Shown one piece after another: positions 51,380-58,868 of a stretch of 58,868 bases of DNA (position 1 is the stretch's first letter; each line of letters opens with the position of its first letter). This stretch comes from Paraburkholderia sp. BCC1886. GTDB taxonomy: Bacteria > Pseudomonadota > Gammaproteobacteria > Burkholderiales > Burkholderiaceae. The DNA is taken from contig NZ_CAAJGK010000054.1 in the NCBI RefSeq assembly GCF_900996245.1, positions 1 through 58,868 on the forward strand, read 5' to 3'. The position numbers and the translations under genes were made by a program. The notes beneath the pieces are model-generated. The model did no database searches. It was not told the origin of the DNA and worked only from the letters and a program-made list of their open reading frames with translations.

Positions 51380-51400
51380 GTGTCTTTCTGGAGAGTGAAA

Positions 51401-51544
51401 ATGGACGTCCCCGTTACTGAGGAGCAGATTCAAACGCTCGCGTTTTATCTTTGGGAAAAAGATGGAAGCCCTGATGGAAAGGCTCAGGAGTATTGGGAGA
51501 AAGCGAGACGGCAGTTGGGTGCGGATGAGGGGAAAGGGGAGTGA
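51401..51544 (+). CDS. DUF2934-like small protein
   Basis: 47-residue protein (MDVPVTEEQIQTLAFYLWEK...). The YLWEKDGSPDGKAQEYWEKA core is typical of DUF2934. GGAGAGTGAAA before the ATG supports translation, and the coding region lies directly after the superinfection-immunity-like gene in the same orientation. Function unknown. It was found by reading the gap between 51379 and 51568. Confidence 0.7.
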   Translation: MDVPVTEEQIQTLAFYLWEKDGSPDGKAQEYWEKARRQLGADEGKGE

Positions 51545-51567
51545 AAGGTTTTGTGGGAGGGATGGGG

Positions 51568-51600
51568 TAGAAGCGTTTGATTGAAACGCTTCTATTTTCT
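51568..51600 (+). terminator. Intrinsic terminator
   Basis: TAGAAGCGTTT (51568-51578) pairs with AAACGCTTCTA (51584-51594), followed by TTTTCT. It stands between the DUF2934-like gene (+) and glmS (-). Confidence 0.75.
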
Positions 51601-51613
51601 TCTCAACGCTTCT

Positions 51614-53431
51614 TCACTCCACCGTCACCGACTTAGCCAGATTCCGCGGCTTATCCACATCGGTACCTCTCGCACAAGCCGTGTGATAAGCCAGCAACTG
51701 CAACGGCACCACATGCAGAATCGGCGAGAGCAAACCATAATGCTCCGGCATCCGGATCACATGCAGGCCTTCGTCGTTGACGATTTTCGTATCCGCATCC
51801 GCGAACACATACAACTGGCCGCCCCGCGCACGCACTTCCTGAATATTCGATTTGAGCTTTTCGAGCAGCGCATCGTTCGGCGCCACCGTCACCACCGGCA
51901 TTGCCTCCGTGACGAGCGCAAGCGGCCCGTGCTTCAGCTCACCCGCCGGATAAGCCTCGGCGTGGATATAGGAAATCTCCTTGAGCTTCAGCGCGCCTTC
52001 CAGCGCAATCGGATAATGCAGACCGCGCCCGAGAAACAGCGCGTTTTCCTTGCGTGAGAAATCTTCCGACCACGCGATAATCTGCGGCTCCAGCGCCAGC
52101 ACGCTATTCAACGCGGCCGGCAAATGCCGCAACTGTCTCAGGTACTCGGCTTCCTGCGCTTCATCAACGAACCCGCGCAACTTGCCGAGTGTCGCGGCCA
52201 GCACGAACAACGCGACCAGTTGCGTCGTGAATGCCTTCGTCGACGCCACGCCGATTTCCCGCCCGGCATGCGTGAGGAACGCCAACTCCGTCTGACGCAC
52301 CATCGCACTCGTCGCGACGTTGCACACGGTCAGCGTGTGCCGATGTCCCAGCGACTGCGCATGCTTGAGCGCTGCGAGCGTGTCCGCCGTTTCGCCAGAC
52401 TGTGAAATCACCACCACGAGTGCCCGCGGATTCGGCACCGACTCGCGATACCGATATTCGCTGGCCACCTCGACCTGAGTCGGAATCTTCGCCACGGATT
52501 CGAGCCAGTACTTCGCGGTCAGCCCCGCATAAGAGCTCGTGCCGCAAGCCAGAATCAGCACGCTGTCGATTTCCGCGAACACCTTGCCCGCGTCCGCGCC
52601 GAACAGTTCCGGATCGAACGAATCGCCTTGCGGAATCGTGTCGGTGATCGCGCGCGGCTGCTCGAAAATTTCCTTCTGCATGAAGTGACGGTACGGACCC
52701 AGCTCGACCGCTCCGCCATATGCCGCCACCTGACGCACTTCGCGCGGGGTCTCGTCGCCGTGACGATCGGCAATGCGCACACCGTCGAGCGACAGTTCGC
52801 AAACGTCGCCTTCTTCCAGGAAGATGAAGCGCTCGGTGCTGCCGGCCAGCGCGAGCGCGTCGGACGCGAGGAAGTTCTCACCGTCGCCGAGCCCCACCAC
52901 CAACGGCGAACCCTGGCGCGCGCCGACCACCGTATGCGGCTGGTCTTTATGCAGCACGGCAATGGCATACGCGCCATGCAGATGAGCGATCGCTTCGCGC
53001 ACCGCGGCGAACAGGTCGCCGTTATACACGCTATGAATCAGGTGAGCGATAACCTCGGTGTCGGTTTGCGAAACGAACGTGTAACCCTTTCCACGCAGCA
53101 TTTCGCGCAGCGTCTCGTAGTTCTCGATAATCCCGTTGTGTACCAACGCCAGCTGGTCTTTCGAGAAGATCGGATGCGCATTGTCCGTAACCGGCGCGCC
53201 GTGCGTGGCCCAGCGCGTATGCGCGATACCGGTGACGCCCTGCAGATGGCTTTCGCGCACCTGGTCGTCGAGATCGGCGACCCGCGAGACGCTGCGCGCG
53301 CGCAGCGGACCGTTCTCGCCGAGCACGGCGACGCCGCACGAGTCGTAGCCGCGATACTCGAGGCGACGCAGTCCTTCGATCAGGACGGGGACGATATTAC
53401 GTTGCGCAACCGCGCCGACAATGCCGCACAT
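51614..53431 (-). CDS. glmS: Glutamine--fructose-6-phosphate aminotransferase
   Basis: 605-residue GlmS, first enzyme of the UDP-GlcNAc pathway, making glucosamine-6-phosphate from fructose-6-phosphate and glutamine. The N-terminal glutamine amidotransferase has the catalytic Cys directly after Met (MCGIVGAVAQRN) and HTRWATHGAPVTDNAHP. The two SIS domains include ACGTSSYAGLTAKYWLE and SQSGETADTLAALKHA, and the C-terminus ends KSVTVE. It follows glmU after 60 bp with a GCGCGCC-GCA-GGCGCGC hairpin (53466-53482) between them. Confidence 0.97.
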   Translation of the reverse strand: MCGIVGAVAQRNIVPVLIEGLRRLEYRGYDSCGVAVLGENGPLRARSVSRVADLDDQVRESHLQGVTGIAHTRWATHGAPVTDNAHPIFSKDQLALVHNGIIENYETLREMLRGKGYTFVSQTDTEVIAHLIHSVYNGDLFAAVREAIAHLHGAYAIAVLHKDQPHTVVGARQGSPLVVGLGDGENFLASDALALAGSTERFIFLEEGDVCELSLDGVRIADRHGDETPREVRQVAAYGGAVELGPYRHFMQKEIFEQPRAITDTIPQGDSFDPELFGADAGKVFAEIDSVLILACGTSSYAGLTAKYWLESVAKIPTQVEVASEYRYRESVPNPRALVVVISQSGETADTLAALKHAQSLGHRHTLTVCNVATSAMVRQTELAFLTHAGREIGVASTKAFTTQLVALFVLAATLGKLRGFVDEAQEAEYLRQLRHLPAALNSVLALEPQIIAWSEDFSRKENALFLGRGLHYPIALEGALKLKEISYIHAEAYPAGELKHGPLALVTEAMPVVTVAPNDALLEKLKSNIQEVRARGGQLYVFADADTKIVNDEGLHVIRMPEHYGLLSPILHVVPLQLLAYHTACARGTDVDKPRNLAKSVTVE

Positions 53432-53491
53432 GGCGTATTCCTTTTTCAGTGCTGGAAATCAAGGAGCGCGCCGCAGGCGCGCGTCGTGTGA

Positions 53492-54853
53492 TCAGCTCTT
53501 CTTTTTGGTCGGGCGAACATAACCCGTCTTACTGGTTTGAGTCTTGTCGTTCAGAACGAGCGAATCGGCTTCGACGTCTTTCCAGACCGTCGTGCCGGCT
53601 GCAATCGTCACGCCGCGCCTGATGCGCACTGGCGCAACCAGTTGCGTGTCGGAGCCGACGAACACGTCGTCTTCGATCACCGTGCGGAATTTGTTGGCGC
53701 CGTCGTAATTACAGGTGATGGTACCCGCGCCGATATTCACGCGCGCGCCGATGTCAGCGTCGCCGATATAGGTGAGGTGATTCGCTTTCGAGCCGTGCCC
53801 GAGCACCGCGTTCTTCACCTCGACGAAGTTGCCGACATGCGATTCGTCGTGCAAAGCCGCGCCGGGACGAAGTCGCGCATAAGGGCCGAGCACCACGTTC
53901 GCGCCGACCTGGGCGCCTTCGATATGCGTGAACGCATCGATCCGCGTACCGGCGCCGATCGTGGCATTGCGGATCACGCAATTCGGTCCGACCGTCACGT
54001 TATCCGCCAGCGTCACCTGCCCTTCGAAGACGCAATTCACGTCGATCGACACATCGCGGCCGCATTCGAGCGTGCCGCGCACATCCAGACGCGCCGGATC
54101 GGCCAGCGTCACGCCCGCGATCAGCAAGGCCTCGGCGACGTTGTGCTGGTGGATGCGTTCGAGTTCGGCGAGTTGCTGCTTGCTGTTCACGCCGAGCGTT
54201 TCCCACTCATCGTCCGGCTGCGTGGTGACGACGTCCAGCCCGTCGGCGATCGCCATTTCGACGGCGTCGGTCAGGTAGAACTCGCCCTGCGCGTTGTCGT
54301 TCTTCAGCGCGGCGAGCCAGCCGCCCAACCGCCCGGTGGGCGCAACGACGATGCCGGTGTTGATCTCCGCGATCTCGAGTTGAGCGGGCGTGGCGTCTTT
54401 CTGTTCGACGATGCGGGCGACCTTGCCCGCGTCGTCGCGAACGATGCGGCCGTAGCCGCTGGGGTCGTCGAGTGTGACCGTGAGCACGCCGTAGCCGCCC
54501 TGCCCGGCGCGCCCGGTCAGCGCCTTCAGCGTGCTGGCGCGGGTGAGCGGCACATCGCCGTAAAGCACCAGCGTGGGCTCGTTGGCGTCGAGCAGCGGCA
54601 GCGCCTGTTGCACCGCGTGCCCCGTGCCAAGTTGCTGTTCCTGCACGGCGAACTGCACGTCGGGCGCGGCGACCGCTGCACGCACCGCGTCGCCGCCATG
54701 GCCGATTACCACGACCAGACGGCTCGGCTCGAGCGAACGGGCAGTGTCGATGACATGAGCGAGGAGCGGCCGGCCGGCCAGAGGATGGAGCACCTTGGGA
54801 AGCGCGGACCGCATGCGCTTGCCGGTGCCTGCCGCCAAAATCACGATGTTCAT
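53492..54853 (-). CDS. glmU: Bifunctional GlmU (acetyltransferase/uridyltransferase)
   Basis: 453-residue bifunctional enzyme producing UDP-GlcNAc. The uridyltransferase half starts MNIVILAAGTGKRMRSALPK and contains YGDVPLTRASTLKAL. The acetyltransferase half is a left-handed beta-helix (VTLADNVTVGPNCVIRNATI, IGAGTITCNYDGANKFRT) with the trimeric LbH repeats. Length is normal. It precedes glmS in the same orientation, so the two steps of amino-sugar synthesis are likely co-transcribed. Confidence 0.97.
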   Translation of the reverse strand: MNIVILAAGTGKRMRSALPKVLHPLAGRPLLAHVIDTARSLEPSRLVVVIGHGGDAVRAAVAAPDVQFAVQEQQLGTGHAVQQALPLLDANEPTLVLYGDVPLTRASTLKALTGRAGQGGYGVLTVTLDDPSGYGRIVRDDAGKVARIVEQKDATPAQLEIAEINTGIVVAPTGRLGGWLAALKNDNAQGEFYLTDAVEMAIADGLDVVTTQPDDEWETLGVNSKQQLAELERIHQHNVAEALLIAGVTLADPARLDVRGTLECGRDVSIDVNCVFEGQVTLADNVTVGPNCVIRNATIGAGTRIDAFTHIEGAQVGANVVLGPYARLRPGAALHDESHVGNFVEVKNAVLGHGSKANHLTYIGDADIGARVNIGAGTITCNYDGANKFRTVIEDDVFVGSDTQLVAPVRIRRGVTIAAGTTVWKDVEADSLVLNDKTQTSKTGYVRPTKKKS

Positions 54854-54895
54854 GGCGTCGGCAATTGACTAGTTTGGAGCCGACGATTCTATCAT

Positions 54896-54919
54896 GCAGC
54901 CCTTCTGCGAAAGGGCTGC
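54896..54919 (-). terminator. Hairpin between ttcA and glmU
   Basis: GCAGCCCTT (54896-54904) pairs with AAGGGCTGC (54911-54919), 6-base loop. It follows the ttcA stop (54982) on the minus strand and precedes glmU. The U-tract is poor, so it may allow readthrough. A TAGAAT candidate -10 for glmU lies just after it. Confidence 0.45.
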
Positions 54920-54981
54920 CAGCGCACGCCTGGAACGCTGCGGACCGTGCGCAAACGCGCATTACGAGCGCGGTTTCTGGT

Positions 54982-55956
<975 letters not shown>

Positions 55957-55959
55957 CAA

Positions 55960-56355
55960 TCAATCCTCCTTCATGCGAAACACTTCGACGCCCACCGCGT
56001 CGCAGTCGGGATACACGTCCGGCTTTTCCGTCGACAGACACACGGCCCGCACTTGCGGATGCGCGAGCAGCGTCGTGACGAGGTCGTCGCAGAGCGTTTC
56101 CTGCAGATGGATATGGCCTTGCTCGACGCGCCTCGCGATGGTGGCGCGCATGAAGTCGTAGTCGACCACTTCGCTGAGCTTGTCGTCGACCGGTGTGGAG
56201 AGCGCGAGCGGCACGAACAGTTCGACGTTGATCACGACGCGTTGCTCGCCCCGCTTTTCGAAGTCATGCACGCCGATGTTGATGTGCACTTCGTAGTTGC
56301 GCAGAAAAAGCCGGCGGCAATCGGCGAGCCGGGGATGCGAAAGAGCGGCAAACAT
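55960..56355 (-). CDS. folB: Dihydroneopterin aldolase
   Basis: 131-residue FolB, which cleaves dihydroneopterin to 6-hydroxymethyl-dihydropterin in folate synthesis. Seen are FLRNYEVHINIGVHDFEKRG (active-site region) and VVDYDFMRATIARRVEQGHI. The C-terminus (VCLSTEKPDVYPDCDAVGVE) contains the conserved E-K-P. The start at 56355 (MFAALSHP) gives the normal length. It sits between a FolM-like reductase and ttcA. Confidence 0.93.
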   Translation of the reverse strand: MFAALSHPRLADCRRLFLRNYEVHINIGVHDFEKRGEQRVVINVELFVPLALSTPVDDKLSEVVDYDFMRATIARRVEQGHIHLQETLCDDLVTTLLAHPQVRAVCLSTEKPDVYPDCDAVGVEVFRMKED

Positions 56356-56402
56356 GTTCGTTCCAGTCGAAAAAAAGCGTGCTGGGCACGCAAAGGGGCG
56401 TT

Positions 56403-57248
56403 TCAGGCGCCCGTCAAAAACATCACGTCGCGCGGCAGCGGCACCAGGTGCTGGCCGCCGTCGACCACTAGCGTCGTTCCGGTGACGCCCGCTGCATCGG
56501 CGAGATACAGCGCCGCGGCGACGATATCTTCCGGCCGCGACGCACGGCCCAAAGGCGTCGTGCGGTGAGCCGCGTCGAAGCCGTCCGGCGTCTGATCGCC
56601 GGATTGCATGGTCAGACCGGGCGCCAGACCGACCACCCGCAGTTTCGGCGCCAAAGCCTGCGCCAGCGCCACCGTGGCGGTTTGCAGCGCCGCCTTCGAC
56701 AGCGTGTACGACAGGTAATCCGGATTCATGTTGAAGAGCTTCTGATCCAGCACGTTGATCACCACGGCGCGCTGGCTTTCGTCGTCGCGGGCGGCCTCGG
56801 GCGTGGCCTCGTAGAGCATACGCGCGAGCACCAGCGGGGCGCCGAGATTCATCGCCGTCAGCTTGAGCAGCAGGTCGTAGCCGACGTCTTGCGCCGTGTC
56901 TTCCTCGAAGCGCGACGCGTTGTTGACGATACACGCCGGCCGGCCGAGCGCGGCGATGCAGTCCGGGAGCAGCCTTTGCACCTGCGCCTCGTCGCCCAAT
57001 TCCGCGTGCAGCGCGACGGCCCGCCGGCCCAACGCGTTGATTTGCGCGACCAGCTCGTCCGCTTCCTGACGCGATTCGCCGTAGTGCACCGCCACGTCCC
57101 AGCCTCGCGCGGCAAAGCCGAGCGCGAGCGCCCGTCCGATGCGGCGGGCGGCGCCGGTGATCAGCACGACGCGCGGCAGGTCGGGCGATTCGGACGATCC
57201 GGTCGATTTGGTTGCGCGGGGGGCGGCAGTGTCCAGAGAAGCGGTCAT
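56403..57248 (-). CDS. SDR-family reductase, FolM/pteridine-reductase-like
   Basis: 281-residue short-chain dehydrogenase. The cofactor motif is TGAARRIGRALALGFAARG, with the Arg in the position typical of pteridine reductases. The catalytic YTLSK (Y-x3-K) lies in PDYLSYTLSKAALQTATVAL. The position next to folB suggests reduction of a dihydro-pterin (dihydromonapterin or dihydrofolate). The N-terminal 25 residues are a low-complexity extension. Starts are only 13 bp apart from those of the divergent methyltransferase gene. Confidence 0.85.
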   Translation of the reverse strand: MTASLDTAAPRATKSTGSSESPDLPRVVLITGAARRIGRALALGFAARGWDVAVHYGESRQEADELVAQINALGRRAVALHAELGDEAQVQRLLPDCIAALGRPACIVNNASRFEEDTAQDVGYDLLLKLTAMNLGAPLVLARMLYEATPEAARDDESQRAVVINVLDQKLFNMNPDYLSYTLSKAALQTATVALAQALAPKLRVVGLAPGLTMQSGDQTPDGFDAAHRTTPLGRASRPEDIVAAALYLADAAGVTGTTLVVDGGQHLVPLPRDVMFLTGA

Positions 57249-57261
57249 TTACAATGCGGGG

Positions 57262-58452
57262 ATGAATCCGAAAGCTCACCAACCCGACAGTTTACCTGCT
57301 CCCGGCCCGAGCGCGCTTGCGCAGTCCGAAGCATTGATCGCGAGAATCCGCGCCGAGCTCGAAAGCGCCGGCGGCTGGTTGCCGTTCGACCGCTATATGG
57401 AAAGCGCGCTTTACGCGCCGGGACTTGGCTATTACAGCGGCGGGGCGCGCAAATTCGGTTTGCGTGGCGACGACGGCAGCGACTTTGTGACGGCGCCGGA
57501 AATGTCGCCGCTGTTCGCGAAGACATTGGCGCGACCGCTGGCCGAGGCGCTGCAGGCTAGCGGCACGCGGGAACTGATGGAATTCGGCGCGGGCACGGGC
57601 AAACTGGCCGCGGGGTTGCTTGCCGCGCTCGACGAATTGAGCTGCGAGTTCGACGCTTACTCGATCGTCGAGTTGTCGGGCGAGTTGCGCGAGCGTCAGC
57701 GCGAGACGCTCGAGGCCGCCGTGCCGGCTCTTGCAAACAAGGTGCGCTGGCTCGATACGTTGCCGGAGCGGTTCGAGGGCGTGGTGATTGGCAACGAGGT
57801 GCTGGATGCGATGCCGGTCAGGCTGTTTGCCTTTAGCGACGGCGACTGGCGCGAGCGCGGCGTGGTGTGGCGCGACGATGCATTTGCGTTCGACGATCGC
57901 CGCGTTGCCGATGCCAGGACGCTGGCGTTGTTAGCGGAGATCGAGACTTCCGGTGATGACTACGTGACGGAGACTCATGATGCAGCGCGCGCGTTCACGC
58001 GGACTGTTTGCACGATGCTGACGCGTGGGGCGGCGTTCTTTATCGACTATGGTTTTCCGCGTCACGAGTTTTATCATGCGCAGCGTGCGCAGGGCACGTT
58101 GATGTGTCATTACCGGCATCGGGCGCATGGCGATCCTTTTGTTTATCCTGGCTTGCAGGACATCACTGCGCACGTGGAGTTTACGGGTATTGCCGAGGCG
58201 GGAGTCGAAGCGGGGGCGGATTTATTGGGTTTTACGTCGCAAGCGCGGTTTTTGCTGAATGGCGGGATTACCGAGGTGTTGGGCGAGTTCGATCCTTCCG
58301 ACTCCCGGCGGTTTTTGCCTGCGGCGAGTGCGGTGCAGAAGTTGTTGTCTGAAGCCGAGATGGGTGAACTGTTCAAGGTGATTGCGTTTTCACGCGGGCT
58401 CGATGAGACGTTGACGGTTTTTTCGCGTGGTGACCGGTCGCATTCGCTGTGA
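57262..58452 (+). CDS. SAM-dependent methyltransferase, MidA/NDUFAF7-like
   Basis: 396-residue class I methyltransferase of the MidA family (NDUFAF7 methylates an Arg of complex I in mitochondria; bacterial targets are unknown). N-terminal LPFDRYMESALYAPGLGYYS and the SAM loop LMEFGAGTGKLAAGLLAALD are diagnostic, with VVIGNEVLDAMPVRLF and the later FIDYGFPRHEFYHAQRAQGT. The start ATG 57262 lies 7 bp after a TACAAT, so the transcript may be nearly leaderless. It is divergent from the FolM-like gene. Confidence 0.9.
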   Translation: MNPKAHQPDSLPAPGPSALAQSEALIARIRAELESAGGWLPFDRYMESALYAPGLGYYSGGARKFGLRGDDGSDFVTAPEMSPLFAKTLARPLAEALQASGTRELMEFGAGTGKLAAGLLAALDELSCEFDAYSIVELSGELRERQRETLEAAVPALANKVRWLDTLPERFEGVVIGNEVLDAMPVRLFAFSDGDWRERGVVWRDDAFAFDDRRVADARTLALLAEIETSGDDYVTETHDAARAFTRTVCTMLTRGAAFFIDYGFPRHEFYHAQRAQGTLMCHYRHRAHGDPFVYPGLQDITAHVEFTGIAEAGVEAGADLLGFTSQARFLLNGGITEVLGEFDPSDSRRFLPAASAVQKLLSEAEMGELFKVIAFSRGLDETLTVFSRGDRSHSL

Positions 58453-58480
58453 TTTTTTTCTGTCTGTTCTGGGGGTTTTG

Positions 58481-58675
58481 ATGATCCGCTGGCTGTTGAC
58501 CACGTTCATTGCAGTGGCGGTTTTGTCGGCCTGCTGGCCCTGGCTCAGGAAGATCGGGGTTGGGCGGATGCCCGGGGATGTCACGTTGAGGATGTTTGGG
58601 AAGGAATATCCTTTTCCGTTTATGTCGACGTTGGTGATTTCGATGGTGTTGTCGGTGGTGGCTCGGGTTTTGTGA
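58481..58675 (+). CDS. DUF2905 small membrane protein
   Basis: 64-residue protein with two hydrophobic segments (MIRWLLTTFIAVAVLSACWP and FMSTLVISMVLSVVARVL) joined by the DUF2905 signature around KIGVGRMPGDVTLRMFGKEY. Length fits the family. It starts 28 bp after the MidA-like stop, likely in the same transcript. Function unknown. Confidence 0.8.
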   Translation: MIRWLLTTFIAVAVLSACWPWLRKIGVGRMPGDVTLRMFGKEYPFPFMSTLVISMVLSVVARVL

Positions 58676-58868
58676 TTTTGGGTGGGGTGTTTCGTTGCAC
58701 TGGCTTTTTGGCCTTCGGCCTTTGGACTTTGGCCTCTCCTTGTTTTGTTAGTGGTCTATTAGCGTTCCCCCTGTGCGGGGGGGCACTGTAGTGGTCAAGT
58801 AAATCTGGACATCCCGAAAGGGGAATTTTTAAAAAAGTGAAGCTTCGCATCGTGCTGGCGGCTGGCCA
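58676..58868. other. Right-edge intergenic DNA, possible mobile-element end
   Basis: No gene is complete here. A GC-rich CCCCC-TGTG-CGGGGGGG hairpin (about 58767-58783) is followed by CACTGTAGTGGTCAAGTAAA and TCTGGACATCCCG, then an AT-rich GGGGAATTTTTAAAAAAG. The TGTAGTGG...CTGGACA layout resembles the terminal repeats of some insertion sequences. Nothing of a transposase is visible inside the window. Confidence 0.3.

Noticed and set aside
53432..53491. A glmS ribozyme or riboswitch ahead of glmS
   Set aside because: The 60-bp gap has only a 7-bp GC-rich hairpin and is far too short for a glmS ribozyme, which is a feature of Gram-positive bacteria.
58620..58850. A 76-codon Pro/Lys-rich minus-strand frame near the right edge
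   Set aside because: Low-complexity sequence overlapping the DUF2905 gene; it lacks a ribosome site and may cross the boundary of a mobile element.

Overview
The window reads as chromosomal DNA of a GC-rich beta-proteobacterium, most likely Burkholderia sensu lato (Paraburkholderia-like). The grounds are the paaABCDE / DUF1835 / TetR arrangement, DUF2957-type and DUF2242 lipoproteins, the type-2 argC, a fused indolepyruvate ferredoxin oxidoreductase and a 16S leader of Burkholderia type. No identity search was possible, so the genus is inferred.

Layout. (1) 1-320 is the promoter and leader of an rRNA operon on the minus strand; its 16S gene lies just off the left edge. A GDSL hydrolase and an FAD dehydrogenase follow (0.4-3.4 kb). 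(2) 3.5-16.2 kb is an aromatic catabolic block: the phenylacetyl-CoA epoxidase operon paaABCDE behind a promoter covered by a perfect TetR-type palindrome, a DUF1835/DUF3658 gene, a PaaR-like TetR regulator, a GNAT enzyme, an Lrp-type regulator divergent from 4-hydroxyphenylpyruvate dioxygenase, and a 1223-residue fused indolepyruvate ferredoxin oxidoreductase. The last enzyme could turn arylpyruvates into the aryl-acetyl-CoA used by PaaABCDE. (3) 16.3-20.1 kb is an isolated type VI secretion pair, tssF-vgrG, with overlapping start and stop. (4) 20.3-28.7 kb is housekeeping: maeB, an MFS transporter, pyrE, an RcsB-like response regulator, a PEBP-family protein, a flavodoxin-type reductase and argC. 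(5) 29.2-33.0 kb holds two paralogous secreted lipoproteins and an OmpW-family porin. (6) 33.3-41.2 kb holds a beta-hydroxyacid dehydrogenase, small genes, an IclR regulator, a roughly 500-bp intergenic region with two perfect DnaA boxes, a DUF2242 lipoprotein, a lytic transglycosylase, and a phosphoesterase / di-haem peroxidase pair. (7) 41.4-45.6 kb is a run of uncharacterised plus-strand genes ending in an MscS-type channel with a cNMP-binding-like domain. (8) 45.7-50.9 kb is a self-contained catabolic module: XRE-cupin regulator, divergent MFS importer, amidase, RidA and D-amino-acid-dehydrogenase-like flavoenzyme, with a 10-bp inverted repeat between the divergent genes. (9) 51.0-58.9 kb holds two small genes, then glmS-glmU, ttcA, folB and a FolM-like reductase on the minus strand, then a MidA-like methyltransferase and a DUF2905 protein.

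The most interesting items are the amidase-RidA-flavoenzyme operon with its operator, the DnaA-box intergenic region, the orphan tssF-vgrG pair with a collagen-like insert, the uncharacterised 41.4-45.6 kb run, and several short in-frame or intergenic tandem repeats. I saw no CRISPR array, prophage, tRNA gene or complete insertion sequence. A possible mobile-element end lies at the extreme right edge.
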